64,000 bases of DNA, taken from NCBI GenBank assembly GCA_037975125.1, contig JAJQOW010000183.1, forward strand, positions 95,005 through 159,004, read 5' to 3'. The position numbers were made by a program, and so were the translations under genes. This DNA comes from Latrodectus hesperus. Lineage: Eukaryota > Arthropoda > Arachnida > Araneae > Theridiidae. Position 1 is the stretch's first letter, and each line of letters begins with the position of its first letter. Below the pieces are notes generated by a model, which was not told the DNA's origin, searched no databases, and was given only the letters and a program-made list of their open reading frames with translations. Below, one piece after another: positions 1-11,200 of this stretch.

Positions 1-1684
1 TTACATGTAAGCGCATTACAAAACAAGAAAGGAATCGCTCCCTTGAAATTATTGAACTATATAATTAATAAATTAAGAAGAGACAATGAACACTGTTATA
101 AAGATATTCATGCATAAGAAAGTTATATATCCTCTTTGTTACAAATATTGGTGATAGAAAAATCATTATTATAAATAAAGATAAAAGTTGAAAATATGCA
201 ATGTATCACAAAGACAGTGAATATATTAGTTCACCTATTTCGAAAAAGAGAAGCAGTTTGTCAAAGCAGGTTAAGATTATATCTTCCTACTTTGATTTCT
301 GGTACTCAAGCACATATAAATTGACAGCTACCATATGCTGTTGCAATCAGTTAGCTTCATAAAAAAGATTTAACTTTGAAGAGACAGCCTATATTTATAA
401 ATATGAATGTAATATTATTTAGGAATTTAACTAATATAATGGTAAAAATGTAAAAAATAAAAAAAATATTACAAAATATAATTTCTCTACATTACTTATA
501 ATTTACTTTAATTTGCATATTCTCACTGGCTGGATAAGTAGAGCACTATAAGTTGGAGACGTGTCCACGTTAATCTGCGACCTCCAAAGACCTTCAACTG
601 GTATCATATCAATAATTTTAAATAGAAATTTACTAACGTATTGAAAACTTATTCTGGTACATTTGTAACTAATCTGAACATTTTAAATTAATTTGAAGCG
701 GTATCTGCTTAAAATAAAAAAATACTATTAACGGCTTTAAATGTTTAGATTAACAGTTAATAACCAAGTATTAAAATATTACATTTAAATTTAATATGGT
801 GTAAGGTTAATTTAGTTTTTTAACTGTAAACTTAAGTACGAAAATATTCATCATCATAAATCCATATGTTGTTGAATAAAAAAAATGCTTAGCCTCTGAC
901 TATTAAAGACACAATTAGAATAAATTATTGTTTCATTACAGGATTTTATGAAATATTCAGAAAGAGAATTTTACTAAATAAAAATGATTTTATAAAATAC
1001 TTGAGAAATTGAAAATATGGATTATTTTTTATTATATATCAGCAATATAAGAATAAATTTTCCTTCAATGAAACAAAGTAAAATATTGGTATTTTTGTCA
1101 TACTTCATACAAATGAACTCAATGTTGAAACTACAAATATACTAAAAAAATAAATACACTCAAAATTAGCTATAAATTTTGAATATTTTTCTTTTTAAAA
1201 TTTAGTTCAGGCATAAACATGTAGAATAAAACATGTGATAAAAGTTGTTTATAATAAATGTCTTACAAAATGTAATTTTAAGCTTGAAAAACTACATTGT
1301 GTTAAAACAAGATTGATTTGACAAAATTCGTATATTTTTAATTAAAAAATGCATTTATTGATAGTCACAACTTTGCTTATTGAATTAGAGTTTATATAAA
1401 ATATTTGCTTGAATAAATATTCATTTGCTTGAATTCATATAAAAGTAAGAATACTTAATTTGAAATTTTATTATTGAAAATTAAACTAAATTATTGCCAT
1501 TTTCTTCATTCGCATTCAATTAAGTCAGAGAATGAGTATACAATTTAGTGCTTTGTGCCTTTTAAACACCAGTTAGTTGATAGCAGTTGTAGTTTGCATA
1601 GAAAAGAAATGAAAAAAACGAGAAGTCAGAAGGAGAATTGTTAATATCGGAATCGTATATAACTTAAGCTACAATTCCAAAGTT

Positions 1685-1990
1685 CTTTTTCTAATGTAGG
1701 GCACACTTGGATGACGAACCCTATGTCACAATAAGGCTAGAAACTGTTACTCATTAATCATTACCCAGCGGGCACCTGCGAACCAAGTCACGGAGGCGAG
1801 TAGCATTTCCTGCGCCATTCCACCACAAACCCGTTTATAGGGTGGGCCACATTCATACAACATCACATAAGACAAGACAGAGAAACACAGAGAAGATAAG
1901 ATAAGAAACATCCATGCCCGAACCGCGATTCGAACCCGGGGTCAAAAGCTCAGGAGTCAGGAATGCTAACCACTTAGCCATCGGTCGGCA
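1685..1990 (-). repeat. tRNA-derived SINE, family 2, copy A
   Basis: Read on the minus strand the element begins at 1990 with a tRNA-like head: an A-box-like TGGCTAAGTGG and a B-box-like GGTTCGAATCG, followed by a non-tRNA body. It is flanked by a 13-bp near-perfect target-site duplication, caattccaaagtt at 1672-1684 and caattctaaagtt at 1991-2003. The same element at the same place is found in the duplicate at 40308-40609, so it inserted before the A/B duplication. It is not a functional tRNA gene, as no acceptor-stem pairing is evident. Confidence 0.8.
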
Positions 1991-2362
1991 CAATTCTAAA
2001 GTTATAAACTATAATTGAATGATAGTGTAACCATGAATTGCTTTAAGTGCTCCGACCACCAACACCGAATATGGCAACTTTTCATTTGGGTCGGGTATAG
2101 AACTCGCTACCATTTTGTAAACAGAACAACAATTTTTCAAGGAAGCCATTGTAACCGTATGCTTATAAGTAATTTTAAGATTTTTATTAGATATTTGCGT
2201 GAAACTTGTATTCATGAAGTGAATTTCGCTTTATTCAATCACCAAAAATAAGGATTTCGTTCTTTTGCTACAGAAATTTTCACACTTTATTTCTTCGTTG
2301 TTCATCAGGATTATGCTTGCAAGAAGTAATTCTAAAAGAGAACCATAATTCCATTTTACATT

Positions 2363-4393
2363 GAAATATTGGTGACATAGAAGAAATCCATTCAACGGCA
2401 AATTTCTCTGTTTATTTTATCATAAATGAGTTATAGAAAAATAATTAAAGAATCATTTAAATCATTGAAATAGTGTTGAAATCTGCAAGAAAATTCTGAT
2501 TATCATTGCTTTAATTATACAAATAGAATTTGTTTGACAAATTCATAGACAAGTTAAGCATTAAATATATGTGAGTGAGTATTGTTCCTAAATCAAAATA
2601 TAATATAAATGATTCGTTAGACGTAAAACCAAACTTTTACGGAAATATAAATACAGTAATTTACAATGCAAAGTGGAAATAAAGAGTTTATTAATGTAAA
2701 TTTAGTTTTCTAAGAATATAATAAATTATGTGCATTTTAGTATAATGTAGATTCTATTTCGAGAAAGCGAAACCGCTTTGATTAGCGTCGAGGAATGCTT
2801 TTGTTTGCTTTAATTTGATGCAAAGATTATTTTAAAAACTTTTCAGTGTTATATCATAGAATTTATATACAATAATACATAAAAAATTAAATAAAATCAC
2901 TTGATCATTGAAAAAAATATTATAAAATATTAACGTGTTTTTCTTTGGAATAATAACTTAATTTTTTTTTACAATATTAATTTGAAAATTCATTATTTTT
3001 CTTTATTTCCCCTGATTTTTTGATTAATATATTGTAAATTTCTTTATGTTAACACCATAAAAATACTTTCTTGGCAAAATGGCGATATTTTCAATGGTTG
3101 ACGAAAAAAGCATATAAATAACACGAAATCAAAAATTACGCGGGAAATGCTTGAATATAGGTATTCCTAATATTTCGTGAAATACAATTCTTTTGTGAAT
3201 GGCGAAATATTTTGATTCGATTTTTTAACTTGATTTAATTTTATCATTAATTTATATCTTATATGCTATTATAATGCAATATATAGGACCATCCATAGCA
3301 AACGCTTTATAAATGTATACATACACTTTTTTCAATTTACATTTTCAATTTATAGGGGTAAATGCCACAGTGTTTTGATAATAATATCATAGTTAAATAT
3401 TATGTATAATTTTATATTTTTTCTTAATGTATTGTATTCAGTAGAATAGCTTATTATTCATTTTTTATTTTTATTTAGTTTTTATAGTATTATTTACACT
3501 TCTATTGGAAAGAAATGCCTTATATTTATTCTTATTTTAAACATAATAAATTATTATTCATCATCGATTTTTATTTACGGAAATCTTTGCTTCTTTCGTT
3601 GCCCTCGCAGATGATTTCCTTATAAGGCAGAAAATTCTCATAATTCATTTATCTGAAAAAACATCCAGAAATTTCCGATAAAACCAAGAACGGATTTTTT
3701 TTCGTTTTATAGAAAAGTTTCAAATTTTAACAAAAATAGGAGTCCTTCTTATATTTTACATCAATAAGTCTTTCTTTATGCAGAGTTAGTATTACAGGAC
3801 AGCAATTTTTTGTTTCTTTCCACAATCAATTTTATCCTCAAAGACTCTTTATTATTTGAATAAACTATTTACTACCGTAAATTTGAATTGGATTAGCAAA
3901 TTCTATAGTTTTAAATTGGAAAAATATTAATTTTTTTAAAAGACAAAATCTATTTTTTTAAAGTCTAGTAGTCTTAAATATCTCGTATGTAGAGAAATGA
4001 AGGCAATAAGTTATGATCATTTCCATGTAATTATAATTTAGAAAGTCATCAAAGGCTATTTTATGTAATTTTATTGATGTATTTATTTTAAAAATAATAC
4101 AGAATGCAAGCGCTTTTATGATCCCATCTATTTGTGTTTTCATTTAACTATTAAAGCGATTAATTTAAGTGTTAATAGTTTAATGCAAAGCAAAATATAT
4201 AAATATTAACGAAAATAAATACAGGTTCCTTTTCATACTAAATGTCTGTATTTATAAAACGCCTATTAAATATTCTGATTCATCGCATATTTACTGATAT
4301 TACAAGTAAAAAGATAAAAGCTTTTGAGAATATTTTTGAAATAAAAAATTGGACAGTTAGAAAACCTGTTATATACATTTCTAAATTTGTTAC
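2363..4393. other. 2.0-kb segment absent from copy B
   Basis: Copy B joins the sequence matching 2362 directly to that matching 4394 (at about 40963), with a few bases of filler. Copy A has about 2.0 kb of AT-rich DNA here. I see no open frame longer than about 60 codons, no terminal repeats and no target-site duplication, so I cannot tell an insertion in A from a deletion in B. Confidence 0.7.
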
Positions 4394-4433
4394 AAGTTAT
4401 TCAGTGTAATGATACTGCAGTGCTTTTTGTTTT

Positions 4434-5340
4434 AAGGGTGTCTTTTAAAACTTACTTCAAAAAACTTAAGTATGATATGCCCTGCTGGGAAATACTGCAA
4501 TAATTTCGATGGCGAGCGTGCTGCTATAACGCATGCGATTGATAAATTAAGAAGTATCCATGACCAAAAAATTGTTTACCTTGTTGATTCACAAGCTACT
4601 ATTCTTTCTATTACTAATCTAAATTATAATAATAATGCACTAGTCCACTCCTGCAGAAGGAAATTACACGAATTCATTGAAATCCAGACCACGTTGCTCT
4701 TCAATGGATCCCGAGCCACTGCGATGTTTCTGGAAACGAGCAGGCAGACAGACTTGCAAAAGCTGGTTCCCTTATGATCCAGCCAAATCCCCCTTTGCCT
4801 TTGCTTGACATCAAAAGTGTAATCCTCAATAAAATAAAAGATGACAGTTTTCCCTTTATGCTGATGCAGACATGCACAGGCAGTAGAAAACTCTACTTGA
4901 TGGAAACAATAATATCCCTAGCTGCTTTCCACGAGCTGTTGGTGTCGCTCATTTCCGGGTGACAACTGGACCTGACCATCTACAAAGTCATCTGTATCGA
5001 ATAGTTGTAATGGACTCTGCTCGTTGTCCATTGTGCAACATGTTGATATGCATGCTGCCCACCTCAAGAACTACCCTCAAATTTTAAAGTTTATGACTGA
5101 CAACACTTTTAATGCTACTAAAGGACATGATTCTTGTTTTTATACTTGTTTATATTTTTACTGGGTTGCTCGTCGATTAATGGCAGAAATGCCGACAATC
5201 CCTGTTGATCCCTGTTGTCTAGCAGCGCTAGACCGAGTCTATGACATTGCACACTCTAAGGAAATCTATGACCAATAATGGTCGCTCCAGAAGGTCTTCT
5301 TTATCGAGTCCCAAGCACTCAAGGTTATGATCCGGAATGG
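4434..5340 (+). pseudogene. Non-LTR retroelement RNase H relic, copy A
   Basis: The translated frame from 4472 shows the core of an RNase H domain of the kind at the C-terminus of some non-LTR retrotransposon polymerases: NFDGERAAI, then VDSQATIL, with a helix-rich stretch between. In the duplicate at 41027-41950 the frame stays open through WIPSHCDVSGNEQADRL, the last catalytic motif; here a small change near 4685 breaks the frame before it. Downstream, in another frame (about 4925-5040), a conserved tail follows with an FRVTTG motif and a CPLC zinc-knuckle-like motif, then a further frame shift into AAHLKN. Several frame breaks and the absence of any reverse transcriptase make this a dead 3' fragment. 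The family assignment is from motif knowledge; the exact clade is not determined. Confidence 0.75.
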
Positions 5341-5855
5341 CTTGGCTTTTGGAACACTTAGCGCAATTTGGAAATTCCTTGTTTTCGAAATTTGTCTATG
5401 AAAAAATTAACAATATTAATGATAACTTTTATTTTGTGATACAATTTAAAATTAAAAAAAATTAACTTATGCAGTGAAAATTTGGTAGTTGTTTAATGTT
5501 AAATAATAAAAACAAAACTCTTGGTTGATCATATACGTAAATAAAGCAGAAATTAGAAGTAATTAACTAACAAAGACCTTTGTCTCGATTTTTGAATTAT
5601 TAAAATGTCTTGAGAAGAAAACGTTCTGGTATTTAATGCTAAATATTTGATAATTTATTTGGATGGATTATACTTATCATGGAAAATATTGAATTGACGG
5701 GAGCCCCACAAAGCCATTAATCTATCTTGCCTTACTCGCACTGATACTCTGGTAGATTATCCTGATATAGATCATATTCTAGCAAATGGAAAATCTTCCA
5801 TATTGTTACTCGAAGACAAACAAAAGTCATGAGATGCTTTACTGTGCTAGAAGAT

Positions 5856-6147
5856 TATATGTATCCTGCAATACTCACTTTTTATTCTGATGGTAAATGA
5901 TAATTCATCAACAATAACGTATCTATTCATGGTCCCAGAAGTCTTTCAAATTGATTCAAAGACCATCACTCAGACTTTCATCATTTTCTTTTGTCGCCGC
6001 AGAGTATAGATCTTAAACCCATGAAAAACATGCGATACATTGAAGTAAGACGCATCCTACTACAGTATCATCTTCTATCTAACTTCCAAGATATAAAAAG
6101 CTATGCAATCAATGCATGGTATTCTCCGGACATAAATAAACTCTAAA
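5856..6147 (+). pseudogene. Decayed Tc1-like transposase C-terminus, copy A
   Basis: Conceptual translation with stops gives pieces that align in order with the C-terminal third of Tc1-like transposases: YPAILTFYSDG, then a DHHSDFHHFLLSPQS stretch (the position of the usual 'PPxSPDLNPIE' motif), then DLKPMKNMRYIE where DLNPIENxWDxIE is expected, and INAWYSPDIN near the end. The parallel copy at 42437-42725 preserves the same order with different substitutions. There is no open frame, no N-terminus and no visible terminal inverted repeat. It predates the A/B duplication. Confidence 0.55.
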
Positions 6148-6918
6148 AGCATTCTAAAGTTAAGATTTAATTACAATTTGAAAGATATTTTAACCTTTTC
6201 AAATCCTTAAAGATATGGCCTTCATTTTCATATAGTTCCTTTTTTTATTCTTTAGGTATTACTTCACGCGTGCGTGCGTATTCCTGCAATAAAAAATACT
6301 GAAAATAAAGTACACTGAGTTTTAAGAATAATTATCAAACTTATTTTTAGATGATTCTTTGTTTGATTTCTATGGGATATGCTTTGATTAATTGGAAGAA
6401 ATTCAAATATGAGAAAGTTTCAGAACATATACGGTTTTTTGTGAAGGAAAATCGAAATTTGTATTAAAAACTCTTACACAAATAAGATTTATCACTAAAA
6501 AACACATTCTTCCTAAAGATGTTTTTTAAAAAAAATACTTCAACTTTATTTGTAGAATTATTTATAAAGTATTACATAAATTGTCTTTAATAAAAAATAT
6601 GTAAATTTATTAATCACATTTGAAGCATCGAGTATGGTTGTCGTTAGTATGTCTTTTGGGTACGGAAATGGAAAGGCAAAATTTCATGGAGCAATCTTTG
6701 CTTAAGGTTATGTAACATCCATTGAAGAAGACTGGAAACAGAAACTTGATTACCAAGATTGTCCCAAACACACTCTATCGAAATTAAGTCTTGAAATGTA
6801 ACTGGCCAAATATTCAATGCAGAACAAAACGAAGACTATTGCGAATGGTCCAGATAATGCATAATTTTGATCACATAACATTTATGACGTAAGTTAAGAA
6901 AGATATTCACATTTTGAC

Positions 6919-6980
6919 ATTTTCCATAGAAAACTGTATCGTGCAGGCGTCCTTGCACTCTAACAGCATATTCCTATTAC
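6919..6980 (+). repeat. 62-bp direct repeat flanking the inverted block, left
   Basis: These 62 bases recur at 16639-16700 with one difference (c at 6960, g at 16680). In copy B the equivalent sequence occurs once, at about 43501-43562. The repeat therefore brackets the inverted block like a very long target-site duplication. Confidence 0.9.
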
Positions 6981-7026
6981 CTAATGTATAGGAAGGATTC
7001 CTTAACATACCTAATGTATAGGAAGG
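6981..7026 (+). repeat. 30-bp tandem duplication at the inversion breakpoint
   Basis: A 16-base sequence at 6981-6996 is repeated at 7011-7026, a 30-bp period. The right arm has this sequence once (about 34534-34548, reverse complement). The extra copy lies exactly between the end of the 62-bp repeat and the start of arm homology, as expected for a short templated insertion at a repair junction. Confidence 0.8.
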
Positions 7027-8275
7027 GAGGTTTACGATAACATATACAAAGAGAAAGTTTGATCTAAAAATTGAAGAAAATATATTCACAAAAACATAAA
7101 GTATTTAATTTTAAATATTTTACAATAAATCTATAACTGGATGCAACACTTCCCAATCAATTAACATCACATTTAAATTTCATGAAATATGCCAAATGAA
7201 GCTTTGTTTTACTATCATACATCAATTTCCAAATTAATTGCATCTTTAAAATAGGAAATAGAGAAAAAGAGAAAAATAATTTTAATTAAAATAGGAAATA
7301 GAGGGAGAAAGATCGAAACACATTATTTACAAACGGTTTTTATGGTAAGATTTCTCAATTTAAGTCATATTTTTTAAATATATTATACTTACAATTTTTC
7401 TATTAAAATTTCATAAAACTCTAAACTGGATTTATATGACTTGGCATATGATTCCAGCATTTCATATATTTTATAATACTAAAATGTTCCCCTAGAAGAA
7501 TGCTTTTTTTCAAACTCAACGGAATGTGAAATACGAATTTACTTTAACTCATTAATAGTTTTCTGTTCTCTTATATTTGGCGTCCAACAAAATTTCTACA
7601 CTTTACTGCAGTTACCGCCTGAAAGAATACTTATATTTATTATATATTTTAACATACTTGTTCTAAAATTTAATATATTTCACAAATGATTCACTGATAC
7701 AAAATAAAAAGGAAAACATATAACAATAAGAATGTAGTCAAAAACTATTTTCCTGATGCAATATACTTATTAAACAATGGTAACTCCTAAATCATAAATT
7801 GTACTATTAATTAATGAATTTCATTTTATATGATAAAAGATCAGCATGAGTAAATTATTCACATTTTCCTAAAATCTATACGCCATATATTTATAAATAT
7901 TCTACAAAAACCAGACAATTTTGTCCTCCTAGTTTTGTGCATAGTGTTTCTCAAACGACAGTTTTCGTTTCTAACTGGAATTTTTATTTTTTATGAAAAC
8001 CTTGTCTATCGATTCATGTTGAATACTTTAACTTTCATTGTGAACGAATAATTTATGGTGAAAAGTTTACATACTTAGTTTCCATCAATGATGTAAATTG
8101 ATAAAATAATTCTAAAGAAAAAGCTCTCACGTTTTTCAAGATTTTAATGACATTGAAGTTAGTTTGAGAAAAATTAGTTAGTAATAATTTAATAAGCTAA
8201 TTACCTGTTCAAACTGAACAGAAAATACAGAGAAGCAATTTGAACTAATAATAGGGAAAACTGCTATAAAGAACG

Positions 8276-8461
8276 ATGTATCATCCTGCAGCCGAAAAAA
8301 GTCCGAAACTAACATTTCACATCAATTTTATGCGGCAACAGGGTGACTTGGAGCCTCTATTTGTTTTGTTTAGAAATCCTTATAAATCAGACATACTCGC
8401 CCACAGTCCTAAGCGTTGCATCATATTGGAAATTGGTCCTCTGCAAAAACAATTACAATGA
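8276..8461 (+). other. Short open frame conserved in both arms, unknown
   Basis: A 61-codon open frame begins MYHPAAEKSPKL and contains a FVLFRNPYKSD stretch. The inverted copy at 33038-33235 (minus) keeps an open frame with the same start, a short in-frame insertion after LT and several substitutions, including a changed end. Both lie at the start of macro-repeat units. I do not recognise the peptide. Openness in both copies may simply reflect recent duplication, so I do not call it a gene. Confidence 0.25.
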
Positions 8462-8679
8462 TAGGAGGTCCAGATTTCTTCTTAAAGCTCTGTGACCAAT
8501 TCAACCATTCTCATAAACATGGCACTCCTTACGAAGTTGATCATTGCTGTTAACGTTTAGAATGGTGGAACGAATAACACTGCTGTACATATCAGTAATA
8601 TCAATCTTTTCTACCACGGGTGCAATCATTTATAAATACACAGTGAAACAGGAAAAGATACTCTTTAACTGGTGCTCAG

Positions 8680-11200
8680 TTTCTTCTATGTCCCAAGGTT
8701 TAATATGATTCCTGAAAAATAACGCAACTTAATGTAAATACGTATCTTAATTATAAATTAAATAGGGTAGCATTTTAGATTCAACATACATTTCTTGATT
8801 AAATTTGATTTCATGTTGTGTTAGAAAAATTTCAATCGTTTAAATGATTAATAACTGGAGCAATATGCGAGACCACAGAAATCAAAATTACTTACAAACA
8901 CTTAATTTTTTGTGTAATTCGGACAAAACAGCTTTGAAGCTATCAGTCCTAGGCATTAACAGGCGAAGAGTGTTTATTTCAACATAGCACGACTCAAGAA
9001 ATATATTTTTATACCAAACATTTTTAAAAATATACCAGTTATCAAATATTTAAATGTGTACTACCTAATTAAATTTATGGCTTTAACTAACGTAAAGTAT
9101 TATACTAAGAAATGTAAAATGATTCCAAAAGATAATTCTTGTTAATACTTTCACACAAATTTGTACTATTTCATACCTGTAATTTTTAAAAAGTAAAAAG
9201 AAAGTCATGCTAAGAAGAAAAATATGTCAAAAATTACACTGTTTAGCAGAAGTAAAAAAGAAAAAATCAGCCAATATTTTTAAGCGATCAGTAATAACGA
9301 CATTAACGATACAGATCACTGTAAATGCACACCATATCTATGAGTAGAAAAAAGAAATTTACCATAATAAAGAAATCAAAGCTTGATTTAAAAATTGAAG
9401 AAAACGTTTAAAAATATTATGCAAACAGCATTAAAACTTTTAGCAAGAAATAGACGATTATTAATACATTGACCATTATATTACCAAACTTTTCCGTTAA
9501 AGGACGTTTTTCTTAAACTCGTGATTATAGGGAATGGAATACGAATTAATTTTAACTCATTATTAAAATATAGAACAGTTTTCAATTTTCTTGTATTAAT
9601 ATAACAACCAATCAAGTTCCAGGACTATATGTCATTTAGAATGTCTCAGAGAGCAAAAATTTTATTATCTTCTTTAATATACAAAATTCAAACATATAAA
9701 TTTTAAATATTTTGCGAATGATATTCTGATAAAATGAAGAAAAAAAACCTATAAGATAAGAAATTGAGTTAAACTGTTTCTCTTGATTTATGCAATTCAC
9801 GTATTCAAAAATGTAATTTTTTTGTCATAAATTAAACTGTAAAATACTGACAACAATTTACGTGATAAGCGACCAACATGTGTACACTATCAATTATTTC
9901 AAAAATTCCATAGAAATTTATATTTTATAAAAAAATTCCAAACAAAGTATACGAATATATTTGCAAAATTTTATACTTGCGCAAAAAGCTATTTTTATTT
10001 TCCTTACAACAATGGATGTATGTGATTCAGATTTAAAATATGGCATTCATTTTGACCAAAAAATATTGTTTTCCTGTCACATGATTTCTGAATAAGAAAA
10101 TCATTAATTATGAATAGTAACTACACACAATTTAGGACTAATTATGAGTTCTATTTGAATATAGTTTATAGAAAATTTCCATCTTACTAAGAAAAAAAGA
10201 CAGAATAACAGAGTAAAATAAATCTGAGAGTTATTTTTACTTAATTCAAGGAATATCAAAATATAAAAGCGCATATGCACGCATCTTTTTAATTGTAATT
10301 TTTCACTTCAAACTGATATTTCTATCTTTATTTAGAAACCCCTGCATACCAAGACACAAAAACATTAGGTTGGATAACTTTGTTGTTTACTGAGAGCGAA
10401 TATTTTGTGGAAAAACATTCGCTCTCATAATAATAACTTTCTAATTTCAGTAATGATATAAATAGATAAAATATTTGTGTGTGTGTTAACTTTAAAATTC
10501 TCAAGTTTATTTAGTAATAAGTCCCTTTGAAGTTGGTTTAAGAAAATAGTTATAGATAATTTAATAATTTCAATGGTTGTATAAAATATAGGAATGGCTT
10601 GAACAACAAATAAGAAAATCAGCTATATAGTGGAGGGCTCTTCAGCTATAGCTGAAGTTTCTAAAACCACCTAACAAACATTGCTCAATAACTGCTTACA
10701 GCAATAGGGTGACAGGAGTTGCGGTTTGCTGTGTACAAATGAGTTAAAGTACGCCTAATCAGCCAAGAGCCGCATACATTTTAAAATGTGTCGCCACAGC
10801 CATCACTAATATGAATCAGAGGAACACAAGAACATGAAGAACATGAACCTCACCTCGAGCCCTCTTTATGGATAAGAGAAGTTGCAGGGCCAAAATCCAT
10901 TTTCCATGCCAGTTGACTTAAAAGGAACACAGAACATGCTTTTCTTTCGGTAACATTATAGGAAAAGATTTTTACCTTGATTCTATAGTGGCTACGAGTG
11001 GAGGTATTATTCTGAACGGGTGTACTGTGCTACCCGTTTTTGGCAGAGGTCCTGCACCCAGATATTACTATTGTAAGGAGAGGTTCTGTTTGGAGTATTT
11101 GGTACTATTTTGAAAGAGGCAGTGAAGTAATCATTGAATAAAGGTGAGGGCATATCCTATACTAAAGGGCATCTGATTTTCTTTCTCTTTTATAGACCAT
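8680..11200 (-). repeat. Macro-repeat unit in left arm (inverted)
   Basis: Blocks of the macro-repeat run here in reverse: the pyrimidine-tract block near 11180, the block after it at about 10880-11060, the 'gaagtt...aacttc' block near 10530, and the cgatgtacaatgg-type block near 10350. It matches 28390-32810 in the right arm once the rosa element there is removed. No coding capacity is evident. Confidence 0.65.

Larger units (their letters stand above)
1..6980 (+). repeat. Long direct duplication, copy A, left part
   Basis: This stretch matches 38531-43562 in the same orientation almost throughout; the first 20 bases are the same at 1 and 38531. Shared landmarks in the same order are a tRNA-like SINE (1685 / 40308), an RNase H relic (4434 / 41027) and a decayed Tc1 fragment (5856 / 42437). 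The main length difference is about 2.0 kb present only in copy A (2363-4393). The match runs on past 6980 only if one jumps to 16639, because a large inverted block is inserted in copy A. Apart from the listed relics I see no gene; the rest is AT-rich. Confidence 0.9.

Noticed and set aside
1993..2251. Overlapping open frames on both strands near 2009-2251
   Set aside because: The partner in copy B (about 40620-40860) has a deletion that breaks the frame, and codon content looks random.
4472..4777. Host RNase H gene
   Set aside because: Motif order, the CPLC-containing tail and frame breaks fit a retroelement 3' fragment, duplicated and decaying.
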